Shown here: one piece after another, positions 13,603 through 24,089 of the stretch
Position numbering within the stretch: position 1 is the stretch's first letter
Layout of the letters: every line of letters starts with the position of its first letter
DNA from: Deinococcus arcticus
GTDB taxonomy: Bacteria; Deinococcota; Deinococci; Deinococcales; Deinococcaceae
Length of the DNA: 64,000 bases
Direction of reading: 5' to 3'
Assembly (NCBI RefSeq): GCF_003028415.1
Contig: NZ_PYSV01000003.1
Coordinates: 124,001 to 188,000, forward strand
Notes under the pieces: generated by a model
What the model was told of the DNA's origin: nothing
Database searches by the model: none
The model's input: the letters and a program-made list of their open reading frames with translations, nothing else
Made by a program: the position numbers and the translations under genes

Positions 13603-14193
13603 ATGGCATCCCCCCGCGCACTGGCCCTGCTTCTGGCCTCCTGGCTGCTGCCCGTTTCGGCGGCTGCGCAGCCGGCACCTTCCCTGCCCCCCCGGCCCGG
13701 CGCCCCCACCAGTCCGGCGGGCGTCTCGGCGGCCCAGGTTCAGGCGGCGCTGAACGAGCGCCCCGTCCTGCGGCTGATGCTGCTCAACCTCAGTCTGCGA
13801 GAGGTGCTGCGCGCCGGCACGGTGAAACTCACGCCCAACACGGCACTGAAACTGCGCATCCTGCTGGCGCCGCTGTCGTCGGGCGCCACCCTGCGGCCCG
13901 ATACGGCGGGGCAAACCGTGACCAACCTGCTGGCCGCCCTGACCCCGGAGCAGCGCCGGGCCGTGGAGGGCAACATGCAAAGCCGTGAGGACCGCGCGCG
14001 CATGCTGGCCTCGCAGACCCGGATTGCGGGCACGGCCGGGCCGGTCAGCGGCGTGCAGGCGGTGCTGTACCTGCTGGTGCCGGGCGGGCGCTCGGTCGTG
14101 GACCGCCTGGGCCGTCAGGATGACCTGAATCCCTACCGCAGCAACGCCGCCAACACCGATATTCTGAGCAGCCTGCTGGAACTGCTGAAGTAG
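13603..14193 (+). CDS. Small secreted protein of unknown function
   Basis: The 196-residue product begins with a clear signal peptide (ALALLLASWLLPVSAAA, likely cleavage after about residue 22), then a Pro-rich linker and a helical, Leu-rich region of about 150 residues ending LSSLLELLK. No family was recognised. No cysteines are evident in the mature part. The gene stands alone between the metalloprotease terminator and the convergent Fur-family gene. Confidence 0.7.
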   Translation: MASPRALALLLASWLLPVSAAAQPAPSLPPRPGAPTSPAGVSAAQVQAALNERPVLRLMLLNLSLREVLRAGTVKLTPNTALKLRILLAPLSSGATLRPDTAGQTVTNLLAALTPEQRRAVEGNMQSREDRARMLASQTRIAGTAGPVSGVQAVLYLLVPGGRSVVDRLGRQDDLNPYRSNAANTDILSSLLELLK

Positions 14194-14266
14194 CGGACGC
14201 AGGGGCCCGGGGCGGCCCCTGTCGGCGGGGTGGAGCAGTGCCGCCAGCCGGCGCCCGCTTCAGCCG

Positions 14267-14662
14267 CTACCCGGCGCGCTGGCCCTGCACGCACTCCGGG
14301 CAGCGGCCGTACAGGGTCACCTCATGCGCCTCGACCACAAAACCGCCGGGATACACCGTGCCGCTGGGCAGGGCCACGGGGCAGGTGTGCAGGGTAAACA
14401 CCCGGCCGCAGCCCGTGCAGCTGAAGTGGTGGTGGTGGCCCTTGCCGCTGGGTTCGTAACGGGTTTCACCGTCCAGCGTCACGGGGTGAATGCGGCCCTG
14501 TTCGGTCAGCAGCTTCAGGGTGCGGTACACGGTCGCCACGCCCAGGGCCGGCAGGTCGGTGCGGGCGCGTGCCAGCACGTCCCCCACAGCCAGCGGCCCT
14601 TCGGCGTCGTGCAGCACGCGGGCAATCACGTCACGCTGCCGGGTGCTGCGCGCGGCGCTCAC
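14267..14662 (-). CDS. Fur-family metalloregulator
   Basis: The 131-residue protein has the Fur-family winged helix at about residues 5-75 ([27 protein letters not shown]) followed by a dimerisation domain. Metal-site features are the His-rich [14 protein letters not shown] and two CxxC pairs (CTGC near 90, CPEC near 122) that normally hold a structural zinc. Length is slightly short for Fur. It could be a Zur-, PerR- or Fur-type regulator; the motifs do not decide this. The GTG start was chosen because the HTH needs nearly the whole N-terminus. No Fur box was identified nearby. Confidence 0.88.
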   Translation of the reverse strand: MSAARSTRQRDVIARVLHDAEGPLAVGDVLARARTDLPALGVATVYRTLKLLTEQGRIHPVTLDGETRYEPSGKGHHHHFSCTGCGRVFTLHTCPVALPSGTVYPGGFVVEAHEVTLYGRCPECVQGQRAG

Positions 14663-14746
14663 GCCGACCCCGGCAGACCGGACAGAAAGAAGGTGTGGCC
14701 CCGGCTCATCTGCCCGGCAGGCTAGCACCCCGCCGGCACCACAATC

Positions 14747-14772
14747 AAAAAGCCGCCCACGTTCGGGGCGGC
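14747..14772 (-). terminator. Terminator of the envelope operon
   Basis: On the minus strand GCCGCCC-CGAACGT-GGGCGGC is followed by TTTTTG, just after the stop of the gene ending at 14788. Confidence 0.85.
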
Positions 14773-14787
14773 CAGGAAAGGGCGCAC

Positions 14788-15402
14788 TCAGCGCTGGTTG
14801 GGGTTGGCCATCTCCTCGGGAGCAATGGCGCTGCCCTCGGCCTTGGCCTGCACCTGACTGGGCGGCGTGGGCACCTGCCCGGCGTGGGCCTGGGGGGGCA
14901 TGGCGGGGGGGGCGCTGCGCTCGGCCGGGGCCTGCTGCGCGTAGCTGCGGGTGGCGGTGGCCGCGCTGGCCGGCGCCTTGCTGACCGGCGAGGCAGCGCC
15001 CTGTGCCTGCCCGGCGCGGGTCATCAGGCTGTCGGCCAGGGTTTCCAGGCGCGGGGCAATCACCTTGTCGGTGAGGGTCTTGAAGGCCAGGGTGCCCACG
15101 GTGGCCACCAGGGCGCCGCCCACGCCCCCGCCGCCCTTGCCCTTCTGCTGGGCCTTGACCAGCGCCTTCTGGTGCTTGACCGGGCTCTGGGCGTCCACGT
15201 AGACCTTGCGGCTGCGGCGCAGCTGCCGCCCGATCACCAGCCCCAGCACCGCCCCCACCGCCGAGGCGCCGCCCAGCATCTTCAGCGGCTCCTGCTGCAT
15301 CTTGACCTGCAGGCTGGCCTCGCGGGTCAGGGCGTCCACGCTGGCCTTCAGGCGCTCGCGGGCTTCCTCGCGTTCGGTGATGTACACGCGTTCTGTGGTC
15401 AT
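14788..15402 (-). CDS. DUF3618-like membrane-associated protein
   Basis: The 204-residue protein begins with a charged helical segment ([20 protein letters not shown]) and has a hydrophobic stretch around residues 45-62 ([13 protein letters not shown]), a Gly-rich hydrophobic segment around 95-110, and a long Ala/Pro/Gln-rich C-terminal tail. This resembles DUF3618-type proteins that accompany holin-superfamily-III proteins; their role is unknown. Its ATG shares one base with the stop codon of the upstream holin-like gene (TGATG), so the two are coupled, and a terminator follows 15 bp downstream. Confidence 0.65.
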   Translation of the reverse strand: MTTERVYITEREEARERLKASVDALTREASLQVKMQQEPLKMLGGASAVGAVLGLVIGRQLRRSRKVYVDAQSPVKHQKALVKAQQKGKGGGGVGGALVATVGTLAFKTLTDKVIAPRLETLADSLMTRAGQAQGAASPVSKAPASAATATRSYAQQAPAERSAPPAMPPQAHAGQVPTPPSQVQAKAEGSAIAPEEMANPNQR

Positions 15403-16247
15403 CAGCGGCCACCCCGCTTCATGTCGCCCCGGAAGGTAGGCTCGGTGCTCACGGGAATGCCGGGGGCGTCCTTGAGCACCACGGGCTCCTGCAGGTTGGG
15501 GTCGTGGTGATGACCGTGGCTGTGCTTGCCCACCTCGCTGCCATCAATCTTCTTGTTCAGGCCGCTGCTGTACTCCTGCGGCTCACCGCCCGGCTTGCTT
15601 TCGTACACCGGGACCGTCACCGTGCCGTGTTCCACGCGCACCGTGGCCACGCCGCCCTGCTCACCCATCACGCGGGTTTCACCCGCCGCGTACTCGGTGG
15701 GGTCGCGGCGCAGCTCCACGCGCGGGCCGTTGGGGTTGTAGGCGTCGCGCTCGGCGTTGTCGCGGCTGGCGGGCACGTTGCCCATGCGCGCATTGGCCGT
15801 GGGGCGGTTCGTCTGCAGCCCGGCACCCTGCGAACCCGCTGGGCGGGGCGCAGTGGGAGCAGGACGCTCTTCGTGATCGGCCAGCTGGTCGTCCATGCGG
15901 TCCCTCCGGAACCGGGGCTCGTCGTTCGGCACCTCGGCGCTTAGTTTCTTCAGGCCCATCATGATCAGCGCGCCGGTCACGGCAAAGCTCAGAAGCGCGA
16001 TCAGCAGTGCGGCGGCCCAGGGTCCCAGCCCCAGCCGCATCAGGCCGTAGAACACGGCCAGGATAAGAAAGACCAGCCCCATGATGAGCGGCCCGGTCGA
16101 GGCCAGCAGCAACACGGCGCCTATCCCCTTGGCCTTGGCCACCTGCCCGGCCTTGCGGGCCACGGCGCTCAATTCCGCCTTTACGAGGGTCATGCCGGCA
16201 TCAAACACATCCACCAGCGCGCCACCCAGACTCTTGCGTTCTTCCAT
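15402..16247 (-). CDS. Holin-superfamily-III-like (Actinobacterial Holin-X type) membrane protein
   Basis: The 281-residue protein has an amphipathic N-terminal part (residues 1-40), two strong membrane segments (about 42-66 and 74-98) and a long hydrophilic tail of about 180 residues rich in Pro, Asn, His and charged residues ([11 protein letters not shown]). The first 115 residues match the pattern of the putative phage-holin/DUF1469 family, which in non-phage settings is associated with envelope stress loci of unknown mechanism. The ATG is preceded by GGAGGG. The long tail is unusual. No lysin or phage gene is near, so a lytic role is unlikely. Confidence 0.7.
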   Translation of the reverse strand: MEERKSLGGALVDVFDAGMTLVKAELSAVARKAGQVAKAKGIGAVLLLASTGPLIMGLVFLILAVFYGLMRLGLGPWAAALLIALLSFAVTGALIMMGLKKLSAEVPNDEPRFRRDRMDDQLADHEERPAPTAPRPAGSQGAGLQTNRPTANARMGNVPASRDNAERDAYNPNGPRVELRRDPTEYAAGETRVMGEQGGVATVRVEHGTVTVPVYESKPGGEPQEYSSGLNKKIDGSEVGKHSHGHHHDPNLQEPVVLKDAPGIPVSTEPTFRGDMKRGGR

Positions 16248-16296
16248 GCTTCCCTCCAACGCGGCCCTGCACACGGACAGGGCCAGACGCCCCCAG

Positions 16297-16302
16297 CATA
16301 AT
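16297..16302 (+). promoter_or_regulatory. -10 box for the methyltransferase gene
   Basis: CATAAT ends 7 nt before the ATG at 16310 and overlaps an alternative ATG at 16301, which argues for the later start. Confidence 0.4.
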
Positions 16303-16309
16303 GAACCGG

Positions 16310-17011
16310 ATGCCCGGCCCGCCCCAGCACCAAGAAAATCTGAACCTGACCCTGGCCCAGCGCTCAAATCTGTGGGCGCCCACTGCGCGGGGCTATCACG
16401 CTTGGCGCGCCGGGTCCCTGCGCCTGCTGGGCGCCCGTGGCCTGACCCTGGCGCGCGAGGCTGACCTGATGACGGCCCTGTGCCGCCCGGGGCCGGGGCA
16501 GCGCTGGCTGGACGCCGGCACCAGCAGCGGCTTTTACGCCGGGGTGCTGGCCCGCGCCGGCGCGCAGGTCCTGGCCGCCGACCTGAGCGCACCCATGCTG
16601 CAAGAAGCCGGGCGGCGCCAGCGGGGGCTGGGCATTGAGTGGCGGCAGCTGAATCTGGAACGCAGTGGGCTGCCGGCCGCCGGGTTTGACGGCGTCACGG
16701 TGGGGGCCACCCTGAACGAAACGCACGACCCCGCGCGCCTGCTGAGCGAACTGGCGCGGCTGCTGCGCCCCGGTGGGCAGCTGTGGCTGATGTACCTGCG
16801 CCGCACAGGGGGCCCGCTGCAGGCGGCGCTGGAGCGGGCGGCCCTGGGCGGCCTGACGTTTCCCGATCCCGCCTGGGTGGCGCGCGCCCTGCCAGGGCTG
16901 CGCCTGACCCACGGCCTGAACACCGGCGCGGTGCGGTTCGAGCGCTATGAGGTTGAGCGCTCTGCGAAGGGAAGCAGCGCCGCACCCGGGGCCGCCACAA
17001 GAACTCTGTAA
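16310..17011 (+). CDS. SAM-dependent methyltransferase
   Basis: The 233-residue protein is a class I methyltransferase: motif I reads [16 protein letters not shown] (about residues 66-81), the acidic residue after strand 2 is in LAADLS, and motif III/post-III is [10 protein letters not shown] near 155. The substrate is unknown. The gene ends 59 bp before crtB in the same direction, so a role in carotenoid or quinone modification is possible but only by neighbourhood. It diverges from the holin-like gene. Confidence 0.82.
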   Translation: MPGPPQHQENLNLTLAQRSNLWAPTARGYHAWRAGSLRLLGARGLTLAREADLMTALCRPGPGQRWLDAGTSSGFYAGVLARAGAQVLAADLSAPMLQEAGRRQRGLGIEWRQLNLERSGLPAAGFDGVTVGATLNETHDPARLLSELARLLRPGGQLWLMYLRRTGGPLQAALERAALGGLTFPDPAWVARALPGLRLTHGLNTGAVRFERYEVERSAKGSSAAPGAATRTL

Positions 17012-17070
17012 GAATGCGTGACGTTCTGTGCGTGCCCGCCCCCTACACTCGGTGTTCAAGGACTGCCAAC

Positions 17071-17973
17071 GTGACTGATGCCACCCTCTCTTCCTTTCGT
17101 GCCCCGCACCTCGACCGGGCGGTCGCGCACTGCCGGGACGTGACACGCACGCACAGCAAGACCTTCTACCTGGGCTCGCGCTTTTTTCCGGTCCAGCAGC
17201 GCCGGGCCGTGTGGGCGGTGTACGCCGCCTGCCGCGACGGCGACGACATTGTGGACGAGGCCAGTGGTGAGGCGGCCCGCGCAGGTCTGGAGCGGTGGTG
17301 GACACGCATTCAGGCGGCCTTTGCCGGGCAGCCCGGGGCCCATCCCACCGACGTGGCGCTGGCCTGGGCCGCCCAGACCTACCCCATTCCGCTGTCCGCC
17401 TTTGCCGAGCTGCACGAGGGGCTGCGCATGGACCTGGAGGCCCGCGCCTACCACGATATGGCGGACCTGACCCTGTACTGCCGCCGGGTGGCGGGGGTGG
17501 TGGGTTTCATGATTGCGCCCATCAGCGGCTTTGAGGGCGGCGAGCGCACGCTGGACCACGCCCTGAAGCTGGGGCAGGCCATGCAGCTGACCAATATCCT
17601 GCGCGATGTGGGCGAGGACCTGACCCGGGGCCGCGTGTACCTGCCGGCCGGCCTGCTGGCCGAATATGGCGTGAGCCGCGCCGACCTGGAACGCGGCGAG
17701 GTCACGCCCGAGTACCGCGCGCTGATGCGCCACCTGTCCGAACTGGCCCGGTCGTGGTACGCCGAGGGCCGCACCGGCATTCCCTGCCTGCACGGCAGCG
17801 CCCGGCTGGCGGTGGCCGCCGCCGCCCGCGCCTACGAGGGCATTCTGGATGATCTGGCGCGCGGCGGCTTTGACAACTTCGGGCGGCGGGCCCACGTGAG
17901 CGGCACGCGCAAGCTGCTGCTGCTGCCCCGGGCGTGGTGGGAACTGCGCGCCGCGCCCGCCCCGCTGTCCTGA
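17071..17973 (+). CDS. crtB: Phytoene synthase
   Basis: CrtB condenses two geranylgeranyl diphosphates to phytoene, the first committed step of C40 carotenoids, here most likely toward deinoxanthin-type pigments. The 300-residue length is typical. The two Asp-rich prenyl-diphosphate motifs are visible: [14 protein letters not shown] near residue 50 and [16 protein letters not shown] near 175. I chose the GTG at 17071, which follows AAGGA by 9 nt and a TACACT box by 21 nt, rather than an ATG 57 nt earlier that would place extra residues before the conserved region. crtI follows 61 bp downstream. Confidence 0.95.
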   Translation: MTDATLSSFRAPHLDRAVAHCRDVTRTHSKTFYLGSRFFPVQQRRAVWAVYAACRDGDDIVDEASGEAARAGLERWWTRIQAAFAGQPGAHPTDVALAWAAQTYPIPLSAFAELHEGLRMDLEARAYHDMADLTLYCRRVAGVVGFMIAPISGFEGGERTLDHALKLGQAMQLTNILRDVGEDLTRGRVYLPAGLLAEYGVSRADLERGEVTPEYRALMRHLSELARSWYAEGRTGIPCLHGSARLAVAAAARAYEGILDDLARGGFDNFGRRAHVSGTRKLLLLPRAWWELRAAPAPLS

Positions 17974-18034
17974 TTTCCTTCTTTCTTCATTTTCTGTCGT
18001 CTGGGGCCTGCGCCCCAGCGGGAGGCCCCCAACC

Positions 18035-19714
18035 ATGACCCTCTCCCCCACCCACCCCCGCCGCAAGACGGCCCTGATTATCGGCGCCGGCTTTGGCGGC
18101 CTGAGCCTGGGCATTCGCCTGCAGAGCATGGGCTTTGACACCACGATTCTGGAACGCCTGGACGCCCCCGGCGGGCGCGCCTACCAGAAACGCACCCCGG
18201 ACGGCTACGTGTTCGACATGGGCCCCACGGTCATTACCGTGCCGCACTTTATCGAGGAGCTGTTCGCACTGCAGCGCGGCGCCGCTGGCCTGAGCACCCC
18301 CGATTACCCGGCGCAGGTGCTGGCCCCGGGCGCGCGGGTGACCCAGGGCGAGAGCGGCGGCCCGCGCACCCGCGAGTACGTGCGGCTGGTGCCCATCCTG
18401 CCCTTTTACCGGATTTACTTTGACGACGGCACCTTCTTCGACTATGACGGCGACCCCGAGAACACCCGGCGCCAGATTCTGGCCCTGGCCCCCGGGGACC
18501 TGGACGGTTACGAACGCTTTCATGCCGACGCGCAGGCGATCTTCGAGCGCGGTTTTCTGGAGCTGGGCTACACGCACTTCGGGGACATGGGCAGCATGTG
18601 GCGCGTGGTGCCGGACCTGCTGAAACTGGACGCCGTGCGCACGCTGTTTTCCTTTACCAGCAAGTATTTCCAGAGCCCCAAGCTGCGGCAGGTGTTTTCC
18701 TTTGAAACGCTACTGGTGGGGGGCAATCCGCTGTCGGTGCCGGCCATCTACGCCATGATTCACTTTGTCGAGAAAACCTGGGGCATTCATTACGTGATGG
18801 GCGGCACCGGCGCGCTGGTGCGGGCCTTTGTACAGAAGTTCGAAGAACTGGGCGGGCAGATGCGCTACGGGGCCGGGGTGGATGAGGTACTCGTCACCGA
18901 TGACCGGGGCCGCCCGGTGCGCGCGCCGCTGGGCCGCCGCGTGGCGCGGGGCGTGCGCCTGGAGAGTGGTGAGGAGCTGCACGCCGATCTGGTGGTGAGC
19001 AACGGCGACTGGGCCAACACCTACCTCAGGCGGGTGCCGGCCGCCGCCCGGCTGGTGAACAGCGACCTGCGCGTGAAGGCCGCGCGCCAGAGCATGAGCC
19101 TGATCGTCATTTACTTCGGCTTCCGCCACGACGGCACGGACCTGGGGCTGCGCCACCACAACATCATCCTGGGGCCCCGCTACGAGGAACTGCTGACCGA
19201 AATTTTTGGGCGCAAGGTGCTGAGCCAGGATTTCAGCCAGTACCTGCACGTGCCCACCCTGACCGACCCCAGCCTGGCCCCGGAGGGCCACCACGCGGCC
19301 TATACCCTGGTGCCCGTGCCGCACAACGGCAGCGGTATTGACTGGAGCGTGGAGGGCCCGAAGCTGGTGGACCGGGTGCTGACCTTTCTGGACGAACGCG
19401 GGTATATCCCGGGGCTGCGTGAGCGCCTGACGCACCAGGAATTTATTACCCCCGACTACTTTGAAAGTACGCTGGACAGCCACCTGGGCAACGCCTTCGG
19501 GCCAGAGCCCCGCCTGACCCAGAGTGCGTTTTTCCGCCCGCACAACCGCAGCGAGGACGTGAAGAACCTGTATCTGGTGGGGGCGGGCGCGCAGCCCGGC
19601 GGCGGCACCCCCAGCGTGATGATGTCGGCCAAGATGACGGCCCGCCTGATCGCCCAGGATTTCGGCCTGCACCCCGATCTGCTGGGCGAGGGCGTGAGCG
19701 GCGCCGCCGACTGA
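18035..19714 (+). CDS. crtI: Phytoene desaturase
   Basis: CrtI is an FAD enzyme that introduces the double bonds turning phytoene into lycopene. The 559-residue length is slightly longer than bacterial homologues. The N-terminal dinucleotide-binding motif reads [18 protein letters not shown], then a GGRAY segment, and the C-terminal FAD-binding signature [25 protein letters not shown] site precedes the ATG. It is the last gene of the methyltransferase-crtB-crtI run and ends in a terminator. The cyclase, hydratase and ketolase genes needed for later steps are not in this window. Confidence 0.95.
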   Translation: MTLSPTHPRRKTALIIGAGFGGLSLGIRLQSMGFDTTILERLDAPGGRAYQKRTPDGYVFDMGPTVITVPHFIEELFALQRGAAGLSTPDYPAQVLAPGARVTQGESGGPRTREYVRLVPILPFYRIYFDDGTFFDYDGDPENTRRQILALAPGDLDGYERFHADAQAIFERGFLELGYTHFGDMGSMWRVVPDLLKLDAVRTLFSFTSKYFQSPKLRQVFSFETLLVGGNPLSVPAIYAMIHFVEKTWGIHYVMGGTGALVRAFVQKFEELGGQMRYGAGVDEVLVTDDRGRPVRAPLGRRVARGVRLESGEELHADLVVSNGDWANTYLRRVPAAARLVNSDLRVKAARQSMSLIVIYFGFRHDGTDLGLRHHNIILGPRYEELLTEIFGRKVLSQDFSQYLHVPTLTDPSLAPEGHHAAYTLVPVPHNGSGIDWSVEGPKLVDRVLTFLDERGYIPGLRERLTHQEFITPDYFESTLDSHLGNAFGPEPRLTQSAFFRPHNRSEDVKNLYLVGAGAQPGGGTPSVMMSAKMTARLIAQDFGLHPDLLGEGVSGAAD

Positions 19715-19734
19715 ACGGAAAGGCAATCCAGGGC

Positions 19735-19764
19735 GAGGCCGGACAGGATGTTCCGGCCTCTTTG
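19735..19764 (+). terminator. Terminator of crtI
   Basis: GAGGCCGGA pairs with TCCGGCCTC and is followed by TTTGACTG. Confidence 0.75.
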
Positions 19765-19772
19765 ACTGTGCT

Positions 19773-19824
19773 GCAAACAGCACCAGCCGCCTGAACCGAA
19801 GTCCAGGCGGCTGGTGCTGTTTGC
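19773..19824. terminator. Long hairpin between crtI and the astacin-like gene
   Basis: GCAAACAGCACCAGCCGCCTG and its exact reverse complement form a 21-bp stem with a 10-nt loop, lying 6 bp from the stop of the convergent protease gene. It lacks a long T-run on either side but probably separates the convergent transcripts. Confidence 0.7.
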
Positions 19825-19829
19825 TGTGC

Positions 19830-20627
19830 TCAGCGGGGGTACATGAAGTTGACCGTGCTCTTGTCAATGGTAGAAAAGCCGTTGCGCTGGCCCATGCGGT
19901 TCAGGTCCACGCTGCTGTTCAGCGGCTTGATGGCCAGCTTGCCGTCAAAGTAGGCGGGGTAGTGCATGATCGAATCGAAGTCGTAGGCGCCGTAGCCGCG
20001 CGAGCCGCTGCGAATCTGGTACTGGCTGTGCCAGTCGGTGGGGATGTTGCTCCACTGAATCTGCACGTAGCTGTCGCGGTCGGGGCGGGTCTGCTCGTGG
20101 AACAGGCCCATGGCGTGGCCGAACTCGTGAATGATGGTGCCGGTCGTGCAGCGGTCGGCCAGGGTGATGGTCTGGCGCCCGCCCACCATGCCCAGGCTGG
20201 AGGCGCAGCTGGTGCCGGTGTTGTACGTGATCTGCACGTAGTTGGCCTGGTTGGTGCGCGGCGTGACAATCACGTTGGTGTTGCTGCGGATGTTGGCCGC
20301 CGCCGCCGTCACGCGGTCCCGAATGGCCTGGGGCACGTTGCTGGCGAAGGTGTAGGGAATGGTGCGGCCCGTCCAGCGGTAGCGGGTGTCCACCACATAG
20401 GTGCCCTGCGGGGCGGCTTCGCTCAGGTCAGCCAGGATGATGTCCTCTTCGAGCATCAGGTAACCGTCCTGCTCGAAGCCCATGACCTGCTGCCGGGTGC
20501 CGTCAGGCATGATCAGCGTGGCAGGCTGGGTCCTGGGGGTGGTGCGGGCCTCGGGCGCGAGGTTCGGCGCTGTGGAGCAGGCGGCAAGGAAAAGGGACAG
20601 CAGCAGAACCGGCGTGGATCTCAGCAT
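19830..20627 (-). CDS. Astacin-family (M12A) lipoprotein metalloprotease
   Basis: The 265-residue product has a lipoprotein signal ([14 protein letters not shown]), then a short propeptide-like region and an astacin catalytic domain. The zinc motif [19 protein letters not shown] begins near residue 165 with the extra Glu and RxD typical of astacins, and the Met-turn reads DSIMHY near 220 with the zinc-ligand Tyr. Such proteases cleave secreted or surface proteins; here the enzyme is probably membrane-anchored outside the cytoplasm. GGAGGTG precedes the ATG by 7 nt, and a -35/-10 pair lies upstream. Two cysteines near 137 and 156 could form the usual disulfide. Confidence 0.92.
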   Translation of the reverse strand: MLRSTPVLLLSLFLAACSTAPNLAPEARTTPRTQPATLIMPDGTRQQVMGFEQDGYLMLEEDIILADLSEAAPQGTYVVDTRYRWTGRTIPYTFASNVPQAIRDRVTAAAANIRSNTNVIVTPRTNQANYVQITYNTGTSCASSLGMVGGRQTITLADRCTTGTIIHEFGHAMGLFHEQTRPDRDSYVQIQWSNIPTDWHSQYQIRSGSRGYGAYDFDSIMHYPAYFDGKLAIKPLNSSVDLNRMGQRNGFSTIDKSTVNFMYPR

Positions 20628-20657
20628 AGAACAGCACCTCCGTTGTGTGATTCCCCG

Positions 20658-20686
20658 AGGTTAGAGCCTCCTGAGCCGCTTGTAAA
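20658..20686 (-). promoter_or_regulatory. Promoter of the astacin-like gene
   Basis: TTTACA and TAACCT are separated by 17 bp, about 30 nt upstream of the start codon. Unlike many genes here, this one has a normal leader with a Shine-Dalgarno site. Confidence 0.5.
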
Positions 20687-20975
20687 GTGCCCTGCACCTC
20701 AAGTTGTTTGGACATCGTGCAGAACAATGTTTTTTGAATGCCACAACCCGCAACTCCTCTCATCTGACCGGAAGCTGACAGCAGAATAGAGCAAATGTAA
20801 GGCGGGTCAGCGCTACAGAGTGCCAGAGGCCCAGGGCCGCACACCGTTGCCTCTGGCAAAGAGTCTGCAGCGCCGGGGCGGGAACAAGTGCACGGGCCTT
20901 GCTCTCTTTGACCTGCGCCCTGCATCCCTGTGGACCCCTGTGGCTCCACTCACCGCCAGGGGCCCCGGACTGAAA
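20687..20975. other. Intergenic region without a recognised feature
   Basis: Its part nearest the astacin gene is somewhat AT-richer than the surroundings and could hold regulatory sites. The remainder up to the hydrolase stop codon shows no convincing ORF, repeat or RNA. Confidence 0.4.
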
Positions 20976-21815
20976 TCAGCCCTGCCCCTCTCCGGTGCGC
21001 GCCTGCAGCCACGCCACGATCAGGCGCCGGATGTCTTCACGGGGTTCATCGTTGAGCAGTTCGTGGTAGCCGCCCGGCTCGTGGTGCAGGGTCTTGTCCT
21101 GGGCACCCAGGGCCTGAATGAAGCGCTGACTGCCGCGTGGATCGGTGAGCTGATCCTCGCTGCCGTGTAGCACCAGGGTGGGGACCTGCCAGCGCGGGTA
21201 GTGCGGCCACAGGCTCTGGCTCAGGCGCAGCATGCTCGCGCCGGTCAGGGCGGGCACGGCGCCGTGGTACATCGTTTCGTCGGCCTCGTAGGCGGCCACC
21301 TCGTCGGGCAGGCGCGACAGGCCGCCCGTGGGCAGCGCGGCGGTTTTCAGGCCCGGGGCCACGCGCGCCACCACGGGCGCCAGCCGCTTGAGCCAGGGCC
21401 GCTCGTTCTCGCCCACCAGCAGCGCGGGGCTGGTGAGCACCACGCCGGCCACCCCACGCGGATCACGCGCCACGCTGGCGGCCGTCACCAGCCCGCCCAT
21501 GGAGTGCCCCAGCAAGAACAGCGGCGCTGACAGGCCGCGCAGGGCTTCTCTGGCCTTGAAGTGATCCTCGACGAGCTGAAACAGGTCCACCACCGCCCGG
21601 CGCCCACCCGAACGCCCATGACCGCGCTGGTCGTAGGCATAGACCGTGAACCCGGCCCCCACCAGCGTGGGAATCAGGGCGTGGTAGCGCGCCACGTAGC
21701 GCCCGGCGTATTCCCCGAAGCCGTGCGCCAGCAGCACCGCGCCGCGCGCCGTCTGGGCCGGCCACACGTAGCCCTCCACCGGCGCTCCGGGCACCGTCCA
21801 GATCTGACTTTGCAT
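20976..21815 (-). CDS. Monoacylglycerol lipase-like alpha/beta hydrolase
   Basis: The 279-residue protein has the alpha/beta-hydrolase layout of the monoglyceride lipase/lysophospholipase group: oxyanion segment [12 protein letters not shown], then [11 protein letters not shown], nucleophile GHSMGG near residue 107, acid in [10 protein letters not shown] near 226 and His in GGYHELLND near 257. It probably hydrolyses monoacylglycerols or lysolipids in the cytoplasm or at the membrane; there is no signal peptide. It is 9 bp downstream of the oligopeptidase B gene on the same strand, so the two are probably co-transcribed. Confidence 0.88.
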   Translation of the reverse strand: MQSQIWTVPGAPVEGYVWPAQTARGAVLLAHGFGEYAGRYVARYHALIPTLVGAGFTVYAYDQRGHGRSGGRRAVVDLFQLVEDHFKAREALRGLSAPLFLLGHSMGGLVTAASVARDPRGVAGVVLTSPALLVGENERPWLKRLAPVVARVAPGLKTAALPTGGLSRLPDEVAAYEADETMYHGAVPALTGASMLRLSQSLWPHYPRWQVPTLVLHGSEDQLTDPRGSQRFIQALGAQDKTLHHEPGGYHELLNDEPREDIRRLIVAWLQARTGEGQG

Positions 21816-21824
21816 GCCCCGAGT

Positions 21825-23969
21825 CTAAGCCCGGCTGGGGTGGGCGCGCGCCTCACCACCCTGCAACCCCTCACCGGGGTGGACTGACGCAGCCGTTGCC
21901 GGCAACTGGCCGGCCACTGCCGCCAGCACAAAGGCGTATTCCTCGGCCAGTTCGTTCAGGGCCTCGTACCGGCTGCTGGAGCCCCCGTGGCCCGCGCCCA
22001 TGATGGTTTTCAGGACCACCGTGCCGCTGTCCGGCGCCGCGAGGTCGCGCACGCGCGCGGCGTACTTGGCCGGCTCCCAGTAGGCCACGCGTGGGTCGTT
22101 CAGGCCGGTACTGACAAACAGGTGGGGATAGCGCGCCGCTTTCAGGTTGTCGTAGGGGCTGTAGGCCGCCATGACGGCGTAGTCCTCCGGGCGGTTCGGG
22201 TTGCCCCACTCGTCGTATTCGGCGGTGGTGAGGGGAATGGTGTCGTCCAGCATGGTGCTCAGCACGTCCACGAACGGCACGCCCACCAAGGCCGCCGTCC
22301 ACAGGTCCGGGCGCAGATTCACCACGCTGCCCATCAGCAGGCCGCCGGCGCTGCGGCCCATGGCGACCAGTTCGCGCGAAACGCCCTGCGCCCGCAGCGC
22401 CTCGCCCGCCGCGATGAAGTCGGTAAACGTGTTCATCTTCTGCCCCAGGCGGCCCCCGTCGTACCAGCGCCGGCCCCGCTCCGAGCCGCCCCGGATGTGG
22501 GCAATGGCCCACACCCAGCCCCGGTCCACCAGCGGCAACCGGCCCGCCACGAAGGTGGGGTTGACACTCAGGCCGTAGCTGCCGTAGCCGTACAGCAGCG
22601 TGGGCGCGGGCAGCGGCGTGTCCCGGCGGCGCAGGAGGCTGACTGGAATGCGCTCGCCGCCGGGCGCCGTGGCCCACACCTGTTCGCTGACGTACAGGGC
22701 CGGGTCGTAGTTCGGCACTGGCGCGGCCTTGACCAGGGTGGTTTCGAGCGTTTTCAGGTTCAGGTTCAGGTGTTCCAGGGGCCGGGTCAGGCTGGTGTAG
22801 GTGATGCGGGCCACCGCGCTGTCATAGACGTAGTTCGGGCCGATGCCCACGGTTACGCTGGCCTCGGGAAAGGGCACGCGCTGGGCGGGGCCATAGCCGC
22901 CTCCCTGACGGGGCAACACCCACAGTGCGGTAAAGCCGTCCTCGCGCCCGGCCAGCAGCAGGTGCCCCTGGAACAGACAGCCACTTTGCAGGTGGCGCCC
23001 CTCGTCGTAGGGCAGCACGTCGGCCGCGTCGGCCCAGGCCAGGGGGGCGCCGTCCGCCCGCCTGGACCAGCGCACCAGCTTGAATTCCTCGGCGCCGCCG
23101 TGGTTGGTCAGGGCCAGCCAGTGGTCGCCCCCGTCAGTCAGGACCGGCACCTCGGTCCCGCGTTCGCGGGCCAGCAGCCGCGTGGGCTGGCCCTGGGTGT
23201 CGTGGGCGGACAGGGCCCACCACTCCTGGGCGCGGGTGCTGGCGCTGCAAATCAGCAGGGTCTGGCCGTTCTCGCTCACCCAGGCACCCACCCGGAAGGT
23301 GGGGTCGTCTTCCTGAAACAGCAGGGTGTCGCTGGTCTGCGGCTGGCCCAGCTGGTGGCGCCAGAGGCGATACGAGCGCTGGGTGGCGTCGTCGGTGGCG
23401 TAGTGCAGCGCGCGGCCGTCGGCGCTCCAGGCCGGCACCCAGCCGTTCAGGCCGCGCAGGGGGGGCTGGGCCAGCCCGCCGGTCTCGGTGTCCAGCACCC
23501 GCAGCTCGAAGACCTCCTGGCCGGTGGTGTCCAGCAGGTAAGCCCAGAAACGGCCGTCGGGGCTGGGCGCCGTGGCATACACCCAGACATTGTCCAGGCC
23601 CTCTTCGGCTTTCAGGACGTTCAGGTCCAGCAGCAGCTGGGGCTCGCCGCCCGCCAGGGGCCGGCGCAGATACAGGGGGTGCGCCTGCCCCGTTTCCGTG
23701 CGGGTGAAGTAGGCGTGGGCCCCGCGCACCACCTCCGGCTGCTCGTCGCGCTCCTGCACGTGCGAGAGCAGTTCCTGGTAAATCGCCTGCTGCTCGGCGC
23801 GCAGCGGCGCCATCACCCCGGCCAGGTGGTCGTTTTCCGCCTGCAGATACGCCAGCACCTCGGGGTCGGCCTTGCCCTGGCTCCTGAGCCAGTGGTAGCT
23901 GTCCGGGCGCTCGTGGCCGTGGAGGGTGTGCAGGTGGAGCTTGCGGGGCGCGCGCGGCGGGGTGGGCAT
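21825..23969 (-). CDS. ptrB: Oligopeptidase B (S9 family serine peptidase)
   Basis: This 714-residue cytoplasmic peptidase cleaves short peptides after basic residues in characterised homologues. An N-terminal seven-bladed propeller (about residues 75-410) is followed by the alpha/beta-hydrolase domain with [10 protein letters not shown] (Ser near 540), the Asp in [12 protein letters not shown] near 626 and His in GAGHGGSS near 660. The [15 protein letters not shown] block is characteristic of the oligopeptidase B branch rather than prolyl oligopeptidase. I chose the ATG that lies 7 nt after a TATGCT box; an ATG four codons earlier lies within that box. The hydrolase gene follows directly. 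Confidence 0.9.
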   Translation of the reverse strand: MPTPPRAPRKLHLHTLHGHERPDSYHWLRSQGKADPEVLAYLQAENDHLAGVMAPLRAEQQAIYQELLSHVQERDEQPEVVRGAHAYFTRTETGQAHPLYLRRPLAGGEPQLLLDLNVLKAEEGLDNVWVYATAPSPDGRFWAYLLDTTGQEVFELRVLDTETGGLAQPPLRGLNGWVPAWSADGRALHYATDDATQRSYRLWRHQLGQPQTSDTLLFQEDDPTFRVGAWVSENGQTLLICSASTRAQEWWALSAHDTQGQPTRLLARERGTEVPVLTDGGDHWLALTNHGGAEEFKLVRWSRRADGAPLAWADAADVLPYDEGRHLQSGCLFQGHLLLAGREDGFTALWVLPRQGGGYGPAQRVPFPEASVTVGIGPNYVYDSAVARITYTSLTRPLEHLNLNLKTLETTLVKAAPVPNYDPALYVSEQVWATAPGGERIPVSLLRRRDTPLPAPTLLYGYGSYGLSVNPTFVAGRLPLVDRGWVWAIAHIRGGSERGRRWYDGGRLGQKMNTFTDFIAAGEALRAQGVSRELVAMGRSAGGLLMGSVVNLRPDLWTAALVGVPFVDVLSTMLDDTIPLTTAEYDEWGNPNRPEDYAVMAAYSPYDNLKAARYPHLFVSTGLNDPRVAYWEPAKYAARVRDLAAPDSGTVVLKTIMGAGHGGSSSRYEALNELAEEYAFVLAAVAGQLPATAASVHPGEGLQGGEARAHPSRA

Positions 23970-23976
23970 GGCGCCC

Positions 23977-23982
23977 AGCATA
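23977..23982 (-). promoter_or_regulatory. -10 box for the oligopeptidase B gene
   Basis: TATGCT is 7 nt before the chosen ATG; no ribosome binding site intervenes. Confidence 0.55.
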
Positions 23983-24076
23983 GGGGCCCGGCCGCGCCCG
24001 GGTGGCCGCAGGTGGAGGCCGGATTTCTTAAGCGCAGCTCAAGCCCCGGCACAAAAGCGCCTGCCCCCCCAGGGCG

Positions 24077-24082
24077 CACACT
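24077..24082 (+). promoter_or_regulatory. -10 box for the OsmC gene
   Basis: CACACT ends 7 nt before the ATG; the first base departs from TANNNT. Confidence 0.4.
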
Positions 24083-24089
24083 GGGCGGT

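Noticed and set aside
15402..16247. Prophage lysis module
   Set aside because: Only a holin-like domain is present. There is no endolysin, spanin, capsid or integrase gene within the window.
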